A stretch of DNA of 64,000 bases from Pseudomonas viridiflava (lineage in GTDB: Bacteria; Pseudomonadota; Gammaproteobacteria; Pseudomonadales; Pseudomonadaceae): contig NZ_UTKY01000113.1 in the NCBI RefSeq assembly GCF_900583165.1, positions 1 to 64,000 of the forward strand. Reading direction: 5' to 3'. The notes under the pieces were generated by a model. It saw nothing but the letters and a program-made list of their open reading frames with translations. It was not told where the DNA came from and ran no database searches. How positions within the stretch are numbered: the stretch's first letter is position 1; every line of letters starts with the position of its first letter. This document shows, piece by piece, positions 1-7,845 of the stretch. Made by a program: the position numbers and the translations under genes.

Positions 1-62
1 TCGAGCACCATACTGGTAGCTTGCAGTTTGAACTCGCGGGTGTAGACCTTTCTCTTGCTCAT
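1..62 (-). CDS. IS3-family transposase OrfA, N-terminal fragment
   Basis: Only the first 20 codons are inside the window; the gene runs off the left edge. They read MSKRKVYTREFKLQATSMVL, the typical basic start of IS3/IS911 OrfA, the helix-turn-helix subunit that binds the element's ends. A GGAGG ribosome site lies about 5 nt before the ATG at position 62. The element's outer end follows about 60 bp upstream, as expected for this family. Subgroup and completeness cannot be judged from this piece. Confidence 0.75.
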   Translation of the reverse strand, partial: MSKRKVYTREFKLQATSMVL

Positions 63-122
63 GGAACCTCCAAGTTGGCGAAATCATATCGCCCTTAAGA
101 GGTGTCCGGGATTATTAGGCCA
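1..122 (-). mobile_element. End of an IS3-type insertion sequence (truncated by window)
   Basis: On the minus strand the end reads TGGCCTAATAATCCCGGACA near 122-103, a TG-start terminus with a GGACAC-like motif seen in IS3 relatives. A 60-bp leader and the OrfA start follow. A REP half-site begins four bases outside this end, so the element appears to have landed in a REP repeat. The exact end (121-123) and the target duplication cannot be confirmed without the other end. Confidence 0.6.
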
Positions 123-125
123 GTT

Positions 126-145
126 CAAGCCCCCTCCCACATTTT
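126..145 (-). repeat. REP half-site next to the IS end
   Basis: CAAGCCCCCTCCCACATTTT matches the right arm of the REPINs found elsewhere in this window (for example at 47467-47485). The normal preceding bases (CGGGAG) are replaced by the insertion sequence junction, so only half of the repeat remains. Confidence 0.75.
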
Positions 146-173
146 GACCTCACCACACCTAAAGCCGATGTTG

Positions 174-578
174 TCAGCCCTCTTCAAGCCACAAGCGAAT
201 TGGCTTGCCTTCAGCGGGCCAGAAACGGGTTTGCTCGATCGGCGAAATATCCCAGCGTTGCACGCCTTGTAGCGCCTGGAAGAAGCGGTGTTCCTGCTCC
301 ATCAACGCCTCGGCGCAGAGTTTGCGAGTGCTGCCGATCTTGCCAAAGCTGAGCTTGTCGCCGTCGAGGGTGTACGGTGCGAACCAGTGGTTGCAACCCC
401 CGTTGCCATAAGCGCGACCATCCTCGCCGAGGGTGACGGTCAGGTGCGCGTAGTCCATCAGCGGCCGTTCACCGATCCATTCCACCACGTAGCTGTGATC
501 CTGCTTGAGCTTGACCGCGTCCCCGGCGCAACCGGTCAGGCCGGCACCGAGGGCGGCGAGCAGAAGCAGGCCTTTCAT
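174..578 (-). CDS. META-domain (HslJ-like) lipoprotein
   Basis: The 134-residue product starts with a lipoprotein signal (MKGLLLLAALGAGLTGC, lipobox LTGC), so it should be lipid-anchored in the envelope. The rest matches the META/DUF306 fold: the central NGGCNHWFAPY segment is the typical G-x-x-C-N block, followed by a 'Y..DGDKLSFGKIGSTRKLC' strand pair. E. coli HslJ, of the same family, is linked to novobiocin and heat response; a specific role here is not known. The ATG at 578 is preferred over an in-frame start at 596 because it overlaps the stop of the upstream gene by 4 bp (ATGA), indicating translational coupling. Confidence 0.8.
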   Translation of the reverse strand: MKGLLLLAALGAGLTGCAGDAVKLKQDHSYVVEWIGERPLMDYAHLTVTLGEDGRAYGNGGCNHWFAPYTLDGDKLSFGKIGSTRKLCAEALMEQEHRFFQALQGVQRWDISPIEQTRFWPAEGKPIRLWLEEG

Positions 579-1015
579 TGCGCGGCCTGCTGGCATTTCG
601 GGCAGCGGTGCTTATCGCCTTCGCTGGCCCAGCCGAGCTCTTTGATACGTGCGTTGGCCGCCGGTTGCAGTGGCTCTTTGGTCAGCTTGGTTTCAACCGC
701 GAATTCAAACTCCAGCACGCTGTCGCAGCTGTCGCAATTGACCTTCCAGGTATGAATCTCCAACTCGCCGAATTTAGGCCCCTGGGCCATGGCGACCCAC
801 TGGCCCGCAGGGCGGATGGAGTAGCGTGCGTCACCTTCGACAGTGAGGCGCATCGACAGGGTTTTACTGCCGCGCAGGGTGACGATCAAGACGTCGCCAT
901 GTTTGATCGAACCACCGTTGCCGGTGACCTGGTAACGGCCCGGCACCAGCGCGCGGCATTCGATCAGGGTGTGTTGCGGGCTCAGCAAGCTGAAGCGGAA
1001 ATCGTGTTCGGCCAT
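575..1015 (-). CDS. Hypothetical protein with two CxxC pairs
   Basis: 146 residues, no signal peptide or membrane segment. A beta-rich first half is followed by NCDSC near residue 100 and HRCPKCQ close to the C terminus; the two CxxC pairs could form a zinc ribbon. The ATG at 1015 has a GGAGG ribosome site 5 nt upstream, which rules against the longer in-frame start at 1039. It is coupled by a 4-bp overlap to the META lipoprotein, so the two are probably made together. I do not recognise the family. Confidence 0.7.
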   Translation of the reverse strand: MAEHDFRFSLLSPQHTLIECRALVPGRYQVTGNGGSIKHGDVLIVTLRGSKTLSMRLTVEGDARYSIRPAGQWVAMAQGPKFGELEIHTWKVNCDSCDSVLEFEFAVETKLTKEPLQPAANARIKELGWASEGDKHRCPKCQQAAQ

Positions 1016-1086
1016 GGATCCTCCAAATAGGCGCGGCATCCTATCACGGGTGCTGGCTCATCATGCGCCTGCTATGTGACCGCTGA

Positions 1087-2076
1087 TCATCCTTCGACAA
1101 GGTTCTGCGCGCGGCCATCGGCCCATGCCGCGATATTGGCCAGGGTAGTGCCGGCAATGGCCGACAGGGCTTCGTGGGTAAGGAACGCCTGGTGGGCGGT
1201 GATGATCACGTTGGGGAAGGTCAGCAGGCGCGCGAGCACGTCATCCTGCAGGGGCAGGTCGGAGCGGTCTTCGAAGAACAGTTGGGCTTCTTCTTCATAG
1301 ACATCCAGCCCCAGATAGCCGAGCTGGCCCTCCTTAAGTGCTTCGATCAGCGCAGGCGTGTCCACCAGGCCACCGCGTCCGGTATTGATCAGCATCGCGC
1401 CGGGCTGCATATGGGCCAGGGAGCCGGCGTTGATCAGGTGCTTGCTGTCGGCGGTGAGCGGGCAGTGCAGGCTGATGATCTGCGCCTGGGCGAGCAGCTC
1501 GGGCAGGCTCACGTAGCGGGCGCCGAGGGCCAGCACCTGGGGATTGGGGAAGGGGTCGTAGGCCAGCAACTGGCAGCCGAAGCCGGCCATGATCTTGGCA
1601 AAGGTCGCGCCGATTTGCCCGGTACCCACTACGCCGACGGTCTTGCCCACCAGGTCGAAACCGGTGAGCCCATGCAGGCTGAAATCGCCGTCACGGGTGC
1701 GGTTGTAGGCGCGGTGCAGGCGGCGGTTGAGGGCGAGGATCAGCGCCACCGCATGTTCGGCCACGGCGTGGGGCGAGTAGGCCGGTACGCGCACGATGGT
1801 CAGGCCCAGGCGCTTGGCGGCGGCCAGGTCGACATGGTTGTAGCCGGCCGAACGCAGGGCGATCAGTCGCGTGCCGCCTTTGGCGAGGTGTTCCAGCACC
1901 GGGGCACTGAGGTCGTCATTGATAAATGGGCAGACCACGTCGTGGTGTTCGGCCAGGGCCACGGTGTCGAGGTTGAGACGGGCGGGCTGGAATTGCAGCT
2001 CGATGCCGCTCGGTAGTGGTTCGCCGAGAAAGCTGTCGCGGTCGTAGGTTTGGCTGCTGAAAAGGATTACGCGCAT
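1087..2076 (-). CDS. ldhA: D-lactate dehydrogenase (fermentative, LdhA type)
   Basis: 329 residues, the same length as E. coli LdhA, an NADH-dependent enzyme that reduces pyruvate to D-lactate in the cytoplasm. The D-2-hydroxyacid dehydrogenase signature is visible: a Rossmann GTGQIG motif near residue 151, the INTGRGG segment with the substrate-binding Arg, and ITAHQAF near the C terminus with the catalytic His. It lies immediately downstream of gacS on the same strand with a 71-bp gap, the usual order in Pseudomonas, and may share transcripts with it. Confidence 0.92.
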   Translation of the reverse strand: MRVILFSSQTYDRDSFLGEPLPSGIELQFQPARLNLDTVALAEHHDVVCPFINDDLSAPVLEHLAKGGTRLIALRSAGYNHVDLAAAKRLGLTIVRVPAYSPHAVAEHAVALILALNRRLHRAYNRTRDGDFSLHGLTGFDLVGKTVGVVGTGQIGATFAKIMAGFGCQLLAYDPFPNPQVLALGARYVSLPELLAQAQIISLHCPLTADSKHLINAGSLAHMQPGAMLINTGRGGLVDTPALIEALKEGQLGYLGLDVYEEEAQLFFEDRSDLPLQDDVLARLLTFPNVIITAHQAFLTHEALSAIAGTTLANIAAWADGRAQNLVEG

Positions 2077-2147
2077 TGGAAAGCTCCCTGCAATTTACAA
2101 GTTTTAAATGCCCCTCCCACAACAAGCAGATTTCACGTGCCAAGGCG

Positions 2148-4901
2148 TCAAGCGCTGACCCGCGCCTCACCGGCCAAGCGCGTGATGGCAACGTCCAGCT
2201 CATCCAGTGCGGCCAGGGCCTTGGCGTCGTCTTGCTTGAGCAGGGTTTCGGCCCGATGGCACGCGGCACGCAGTTGCGGCACGCCGCAGTAGCGGGTGGC
2301 GCCATGCAGGCGGTGCACGCGTTCGATCAGGGCGTTGTTGTCATTGGCGTCGCGGGCGATGGCGATCGCCAGGCGGTCAGCTTCCAGGGAGGCCAGCAGC
2401 ATGGCGAGCATATCGGCGGCCAAATCGGCCTTGCCGGCTGCCAGGCGCAGGCCTTCTTCGTGATCCAGCACCGGCAATTGCGTGCCCGCGCCTGTAGCGT
2501 CGAGTGTTCGGTCGGGGCTCTGATTGCGCAGGGCGAGTCCGGTCCATTTCAACACCACTTGGGCCAGTTGCCGTTCGCTGATGGGTTTGGTCAGGTAATC
2601 GTCCATGCCGCTTTGCAGCAAGGCGCGTTTTTCGTTGGCCATGGCGTGCGCGGTCAGGGCGACCACGGGGAGTGGCGTGCCGTTGCGCTCGCTTTCCCAC
2701 TGGCGGATCGCCTCGGTGCTCTGGCGGCCGTCCATGCCGGGCATTTGCACGTCCATCAGCACCAGGTCGAAGGTGTCCTGTTTGACGGCGTCCACGGCGG
2801 CATACCCGCTTTCAACTGCACGGACCTTGGCGCCCATGTCTTCCAGCAGCGTCTGTACCAGCAGCAGGTTCGCTGGGTTGTCGTCCACGCACAATACGCG
2901 CGGCGCGCGGCTGGACAGAGGCTCACCCGGTTCATTGCGTGACGGGCGCGGGCTGATGAGGTCGGACAAGGCCCGGCGCAGCTTGCGGGTGCACGCCGGC
3001 TTGGCCTGCAACTGGCTGTTGGGGTTGGGCACCGATTGGTTGAACAGCATTTGTTCGGTGGTGGGGCACAACACCAGCACCTTGCAACCCAGGTGTTCCA
3101 GGTCCCATAAATGTTGATTAAGGCGCTCGGGTGGAATGTCATTGGCGGTCACGCCGAGCACAGCCAAATCGATGGCCTGCTCGGTCTGATGGGCGCTGGT
3201 GATGCCGTTGGTCAGGCTTTCCAGGGTGTTGAACGGCGTCACTTCCAGGCCGCAGTCCTCCAACTGATGTTGCAGGGCCTGGCGTGCCAGCTCGTGGTTT
3301 TCCAGCACGGCCACGCGATGGCCCAACAGTGGGGCGCTGGGCAGGTCTTCGACGTCGTCGCGGGTCTTGGGCAGGTTGAGGCTGATCCAGAATTCCGAGC
3401 CTTCGCCCGGTGTGCTCTCGACGCCGATTTCACCGCCCATCTGCTCGATCAGGCGCTTGGAGATCACCAGCCCCAGGCCGGTGCCGCCCGGCTGACGCGA
3501 CAGCGAATTATCGGCCTGGCTGAACGCCTGGAACAACGCGCGCACGTCTTGGCTGGACAGGCCGATGCCGGTGTCCTGCACGCTGATGCGCAGTTGCACG
3601 CTGTCTTCCTGCTCATCCTCAATCATCGCCCTGGCCACAATGGTGCCTTCGCGGGTGAACTTGATCGCGTTGCTGATCAGGTTGGTGAGGATCTGCTTGA
3701 GGCGCAGCGGGTCGCCCACCAGCGCCAGCGGCGTGTCGCGGTAAACCAGGCTCACCAGCTCGAGTTGCTTGGCATGGGCGGCGGGAGCGAGGATGGTCAA
3801 GGTGTCTTGCAGCAAATCGCGCAGGTTGAAGGGGATGCTGTCGAGCACCAGCTTGCCGGCCTCGATTTTCGAGAAGTCGAGGATCTCGTTGATGATGCCC
3901 AGCAGGTTGTCGGCGGACTTTTCGATGGTGCCCAGGTAGTCGAGCTGGCGCGGCGTGAGTTCACTTTTTTGCAGCAGGTGGGTGAAACCTAGAATGCCGT
4001 TCAGCGGCGTGCGGATTTCGTGGCTCATGTTGGCCAGGAACTCCGACTTGATGCGACTGGCTTCCAGGGCCTCTTTGCGCGCCAGGTCCAACTCGATGTT
4101 CTGGATCTCGATGGTTTCCAGGTTCTGGCGCACGTCTTCGGTGGCTTGGTCGATGCTGTGCTGCAACTCTTCCTGGGCGTTCTGCAGGGTTTCGGCCATG
4201 CGGTTGATGCCCGAGGCAAGGTGGTCCAATTCCTGGCTGCCCAAGGGGGGCAGGCGCGTTTCCAGGTTGCCGTCCTTAAGCTGGGCCACGGCTTGCTTGA
4301 TCAGGCCAATGGGCGAGTTGATGGTGCGGCTGATGCGCAACGCCAGCGCTGCGGTGCAGACCAGGCCGATGGCGATCAACAACAGGCTGGCGAACAGGCT
4401 GCGGTAGCCGCGCAAGAGCATGCCGTTATGGGACAGTTCCACTTCGACCCAGCCCAAGAGGCGGTCGGCTTCGTCAGGGATCAAATCGCCGGCCAGGTTA
4501 CGATGACGGCCAAACACGGGCAGCAGATACCGCGTGGCGTCATTGCTGGTGCGTTGCAGTAAGTGGGAACTGTTGCCAATAGGGGGCTGGTTGAGCATGG
4601 TCGGGCCGGCATGGGCCAGCGGCGCGCGGTCCGGGCCGAGGAACGAAACAGTGCGTACGTCTTGCTGTTCCAGGCATTGGGTGGCGATGCGCTCGAGCAG
4701 GTCGGTGTTGCGCGCGCTCAAGGCGGGCGCCACCAGCGGGGCGAGTTGCTCGGCGATCATTTCGCCGCGTTGCAGCAGCTGGGACTGTAATTCCGAGAGC
4801 TGCATCCAGGTGAAATAGCCCCCCAACAACAGCGCCATCATGCTGGTCGGCAGTAACGTCAGCAACAGTACGCGGCCTTTAATTCCCATTCTTTTCAGCA
4901 C
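2148..4901 (-). CDS. gacS: Hybrid sensor histidine kinase GacS
   Basis: 917 residues, the exact length of GacS of fluorescent pseudomonads. Order of parts: membrane segment near 10-32, periplasmic domain, second membrane segment near 168-190, HAMP, coiled region, HisKA with the H-box MSHEIRTPLNG (His294), HATPase, a degenerate receiver-like stretch, a receiver with phospho-Asp in LVLMDVQMPGMDG (about 717) and a C-terminal HPt domain (HRLHGA, His near 863). GacS phosphorylates GacA, which turns on Rsm small RNAs and so controls secondary metabolism, biofilm and exoproducts. The reading frame is intact. Loss of gacS is common in cultured strains, so an intact copy is worth noting. gacA is not in this window. 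Confidence 0.95.
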   Translation of the reverse strand: MLKRMGIKGRVLLLTLLPTSMMALLLGGYFTWMQLSELQSQLLQRGEMIAEQLAPLVAPALSARNTDLLERIATQCLEQQDVRTVSFLGPDRAPLAHAGPTMLNQPPIGNSSHLLQRTSNDATRYLLPVFGRHRNLAGDLIPDEADRLLGWVEVELSHNGMLLRGYRSLFASLLLIAIGLVCTAALALRISRTINSPIGLIKQAVAQLKDGNLETRLPPLGSQELDHLASGINRMAETLQNAQEELQHSIDQATEDVRQNLETIEIQNIELDLARKEALEASRIKSEFLANMSHEIRTPLNGILGFTHLLQKSELTPRQLDYLGTIEKSADNLLGIINEILDFSKIEAGKLVLDSIPFNLRDLLQDTLTILAPAAHAKQLELVSLVYRDTPLALVGDPLRLKQILTNLISNAIKFTREGTIVARAMIEDEQEDSVQLRISVQDTGIGLSSQDVRALFQAFSQADNSLSRQPGGTGLGLVISKRLIEQMGGEIGVESTPGEGSEFWISLNLPKTRDDVEDLPSAPLLGHRVAVLENHELARQALQHQLEDCGLEVTPFNTLESLTNGITSAHQTEQAIDLAVLGVTANDIPPERLNQHLWDLEHLGCKVLVLCPTTEQMLFNQSVPNPNSQLQAKPACTRKLRRALSDLISPRPSRNEPGEPLSSRAPRVLCVDDNPANLLLVQTLLEDMGAKVRAVESGYAAVDAVKQDTFDLVLMDVQMPGMDGRQSTEAIRQWESERNGTPLPVVALTAHAMANEKRALLQSGMDDYLTKPISERQLAQVVLKWTGLALRNQSPDRTLDATGAGTQLPVLDHEEGLRLAAGKADLAADMLAMLLASLEADRLAIAIARDANDNNALIERVHRLHGATRYCGVPQLRAACHRAETLLKQDDAKALAALDELDVAITRLAGEARVSA

Positions 4902-5106
4902 GCCATTCTCCTGCTACCACCGTGTTATCAATGAATTGCGCAGGCGTCCGGCCCGCGCCACCTGCGCAGTGTAGCCACTTGCGCGGGGTGGAATCTTGCA
5001 AATTATCGTCGGTCCGCAATCTTCGGGTCACTGGGCGCCGGATGGCGATTGCCTGTGGCAGGGTTATCTTGAATAATCAGCGACTGAGAATGAATTGCAG
5101 ACGCTA

Positions 5107-5835
5107 ATGAATCCCGCAGCTATTGGCCTACCCAGTATCTTGACCATTGAAGATGACCCCGTGTTGGGCGCCTATGTGCATGAGCACCTGGGGCGTTGTG
5201 GTTTTCAGGTCACGTGGTGCCAGAACGGCCAGCAAGGCCTGCAGATGGCCCGCGACCAGGCGTTCGACGTGGTGTTGATGGATATCCTGTTGCCGGGAAT
5301 GGACGGCTTGTCGATCCTGACCCACTTGCGTGAAAGCCATACGATCCCAGTGATCCTCATGTCTGCGCTGGGCGCGGAGGCCGATCGCGTCAGTGGCTTT
5401 CGCCTGGGCGCTGATGATTACCTGCCCAAGCCCTTCAGCATGATTGAACTGCGCGTGCGCATCGAAGCAATCCTGCGTCGTGTGGCGCTGGATCGGCGCC
5501 CGTTGCCTGTGTTGATGCCCGCACGTGACGATGCCCGCACCCTGCGCTTCGATGATGAACTGTGCGATGTATATCACCAGGACCATTGGGCCGGCCTGAC
5601 CCGCAGCGAATATCGACTGTTGGAAACCTTACATCGCAACAATGAAGAAGTCCTCAGCAAGGCCTTTCTATACCAGCATGTGCTGCAGCGCGGTTATGCG
5701 CCCCATGATCGTAGCCTCGACATGCACATCAGCCAGATCCGCCGCAAGCTCAAGGCCATCGGCTACAGCGAACGCGAAGTGCGCACGGTCTGGGGCAAGG
5801 GTTATGTGCTGAGCGGTCACGATGACGGCCTTTGA
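5107..5835 (+). CDS. OmpR-family response regulator (PirR-like position)
   Basis: 242 residues: an N-terminal receiver with acidic pair EDD at 15-17, phospho-Asp59 in VVLMDILLPGMDG and the Lys of DDYLPKPF, then a C-terminal winged helix ending in RTVWGKGYVL. It should be phosphorylated by the kinase encoded next to it, whose start overlaps by 14 bp. The order ldhA-gacS-regulator-sensor equals that of P. aeruginosa, where the pair is PirR/PirS controlling the enterobactin receptor PirA; here no receptor gene follows. The start is taken at the ATG (5107); a TTG at 5095 is also possible, and neither has a strong ribosome site. Confidence 0.85.
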   Translation: MNPAAIGLPSILTIEDDPVLGAYVHEHLGRCGFQVTWCQNGQQGLQMARDQAFDVVLMDILLPGMDGLSILTHLRESHTIPVILMSALGAEADRVSGFRLGADDYLPKPFSMIELRVRIEAILRRVALDRRPLPVLMPARDDARTLRFDDELCDVYHQDHWAGLTRSEYRLLETLHRNNEEVLSKAFLYQHVLQRGYAPHDRSLDMHISQIRRKLKAIGYSEREVRTVWGKGYVLSGHDDGL

Positions 5836-7198
5836 ACGTCCCTTTAAGCAGCTGCCGGGCAAACACTCTTTATTCTGGAAGCTGGCGTGCCTGCTGATCG
5901 CCTTCTGCTTGCTGATGATCTGGCTCAGTTGGTCCTGGGGCCGGTATATGGAGGAGCAGAACGCGTACCTTAACGACGAGGCGCGCACGACGTTGAGAGG
6001 TTACGCCGTAGGTGCCGAGCAGGCCTGGAAGCGTGGCGGCAGGGCGGGCGTGGATGCCTGGTTGCACACCATGCGTGAGCGGGAAACCACGTGGGTAGGC
6101 GTGATCGGCAGCGACCTGCAATCGTTAAGCAGCACGTCGTTGATCGACAAGGAAAGCCAGCGTCTGACTTTCCTGCGCGGGCTGGACTGGCCGGTGAGTC
6201 GCCATGTGAGAGGTCTGCCCTGGTTGAAGATCCCGTTTGTGGTCAACCCTGATGCGGGCTCACTGGTGATTGAATTGCCGCAGCGCTTTTTGCCGGGTCG
6301 CTATCAATTGTTCTGGCGCGTGGTGACTAACGGGGTAATCCCTGGCTTGTTTACGCTGTTGCTGTGCGTAGGTCTGTATCGGTTGTTGATCATGCCCCTC
6401 AATCACTTGCGCGAGCAGGCAAATGCCTGGCGTGCTGATCAGTTGCATACGCGCCTATCCCACGATGCCACCAGTCGTCAGGATGAATTGGGTGAGCTGG
6501 GGCGGGCGTTCGACCATATGTCCGAACGCTTGCAGGGCACCGTAGTACTGCAGCAGCAATTGCTGCGGGACATGTCCCATGAACTGCGCACCCCGTTGAG
6601 CCGGTTGCGCGTGGCCTGTGACAGTGAACGAGACCCGACACAGCTGCGTGAACGGCTCGGTCGCGAGATAGATGGCATGCAGCGCCTGGTCGAAGACAGC
6701 CTGCAACTGGCCTGGCTAGATGCCGAGCGCGCGCCGTTGCCCAAGGAAGATATCCAGCTGCAAGCTCTGTGGGACATGTTGCGTGAGAACGCCTGTTTTG
6801 AAAGCCATTGGCCGGCGTCACGCCTGCCGTGCCTGCTGGAGCCCGACTGTTGGGTGCGGGGCAACCTGAATGCCTTGGCCCAGGCGTTGGAAAACATCCT
6901 GCGCAACGCGATTCGTCATTCACCCGCCGATGGCCTGGTTTGCCTGGATGGGCGGCGGGAGGGTGACGAATGGCATGTGTGGCTGGAGGATCAGGGAGGC
7001 GGCATCGATGAGCAAGATCTGGAGCGGATTTTCGCGCCATTCACCCGTTTGGAGGGTTCACGCCCCGGCGATGGCGGGTTTGGCCTGGGCTTGAGCATTG
7101 CCCGTAACGCTGTGCTGCGCCAGGACGGCAGCCTGTGGGCCGAAAACACCGGGCGAGGCTTGCGCGTGCATCTGCGCCTTCCGGCCCGTTACGCCTAG
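5822..7198 (+). CDS. Sensor histidine kinase (PirS-like position)
   Basis: 458 residues with two membrane segments (about 18-38 and 172-192) flanking a roughly 130-residue periplasmic sensor region, then HAMP, HisKA with His253 in RDMSHELRTPLSR, and an HATPase with N-box NILRNAIRHS and G-box DGGFGLGLSIA. It is the obvious partner of the preceding OmpR-type regulator, with which it overlaps by 14 bp. The signal is unknown; iron or siderophore sensing is suggested only by synteny with PirS of P. aeruginosa. Its stop overlaps by 4 bp the end of the convergent DUF2062 gene. Confidence 0.87.
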   Translation: MTAFERPFKQLPGKHSLFWKLACLLIAFCLLMIWLSWSWGRYMEEQNAYLNDEARTTLRGYAVGAEQAWKRGGRAGVDAWLHTMRERETTWVGVIGSDLQSLSSTSLIDKESQRLTFLRGLDWPVSRHVRGLPWLKIPFVVNPDAGSLVIELPQRFLPGRYQLFWRVVTNGVIPGLFTLLLCVGLYRLLIMPLNHLREQANAWRADQLHTRLSHDATSRQDELGELGRAFDHMSERLQGTVVLQQQLLRDMSHELRTPLSRLRVACDSERDPTQLRERLGREIDGMQRLVEDSLQLAWLDAERAPLPKEDIQLQALWDMLRENACFESHWPASRLPCLLEPDCWVRGNLNALAQALENILRNAIRHSPADGLVCLDGRREGDEWHVWLEDQGGGIDEQDLERIFAPFTRLEGSRPGDGGFGLGLSIARNAVLRQDGSLWAENTGRGLRVHLRLPARYA

Positions 7199-7710
7199 CC
7201 GCGACGCTGTTTGCGTTTCTTCCACTGGTGCGCGACCCACCAGCGCCAATACCCCATGGTCAGGCAATAGGCCAATGCGCCCAACACCAATCCCAACACC
7301 ACCGAGCCCAGCAGGAATGGCTGCCATAGGGTGCTCAACTGGCCGCTGATCCATTCCCAGGTCAGGTCGTCGGGCAAGCTGCGCGGTGGCACGTTCATCA
7401 GCCAGGCCCCGGTCATGTACGTGCAGATGAACACAACAGGCATGGTAATCGGGTTGGTCAGCCACACCAGGCTGACGGCGATGGGCATGTTGCCGCGCAC
7501 CACAATCGCCAGCACCGCCGCGAGCAGCATCTGCAAAGGAATCGGGATAAAAGCCGCGAACAAGCCTACCGCCATTGCACGCGCTACCGAGTGCCGGTTC
7601 AGATGCCAGAGGTTCGGATCATGCAGCAACGTACCGAGAAACTGTAATGACTTGTGTTCCCGGATACTGGTGGGGTCGGGCATGTACCGTTTGAATAAGC
7701 GCCGGGGCAT
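7195..7710 (-). CDS. DUF2062 membrane protein
   Basis: 171 residues. After a basic N terminus (MPRRLFKRYMPDPTSIREH) there are three or four hydrophobic stretches, including AVGLFAAFIPIPLQMLLAAV and a second near residues 80-100, and a very basic tail (KKRKQRR). This is the DUF2062 pattern, an inner-membrane family of unknown function that is regularly found beside comEC in Pseudomonas. It is transcribed away from comEC, so the 135-bp gap between them should hold promoters for both. Confidence 0.8.
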   Translation of the reverse strand: MPRRLFKRYMPDPTSIREHKSLQFLGTLLHDPNLWHLNRHSVARAMAVGLFAAFIPIPLQMLLAAVLAIVVRGNMPIAVSLVWLTNPITMPVVFICTYMTGAWLMNVPPRSLPDDLTWEWISGQLSTLWQPFLLGSVVLGLVLGALAYCLTMGYWRWWVAHQWKKRKQRRG

Positions 7711-7845
7711 AGGGGGTCCAGGTCAGTTCGAGGGGCAAGTATGCCCGCATTCTATAAACAGAAAATTCAGACTTTGTGACAAAAGATCATAGATGGCATC
7801 CCAGGCCCGGCTAAGACTCAGTGGATCACTTGAAAAGGATGATTC

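Noticed and set aside
2105..2125. GCCCCTCCCACAACA resembling a REP
   Set aside because: Only about 11 bases match the class 1 core and there is no inverted partner; it may be an old decayed copy but cannot be supported.
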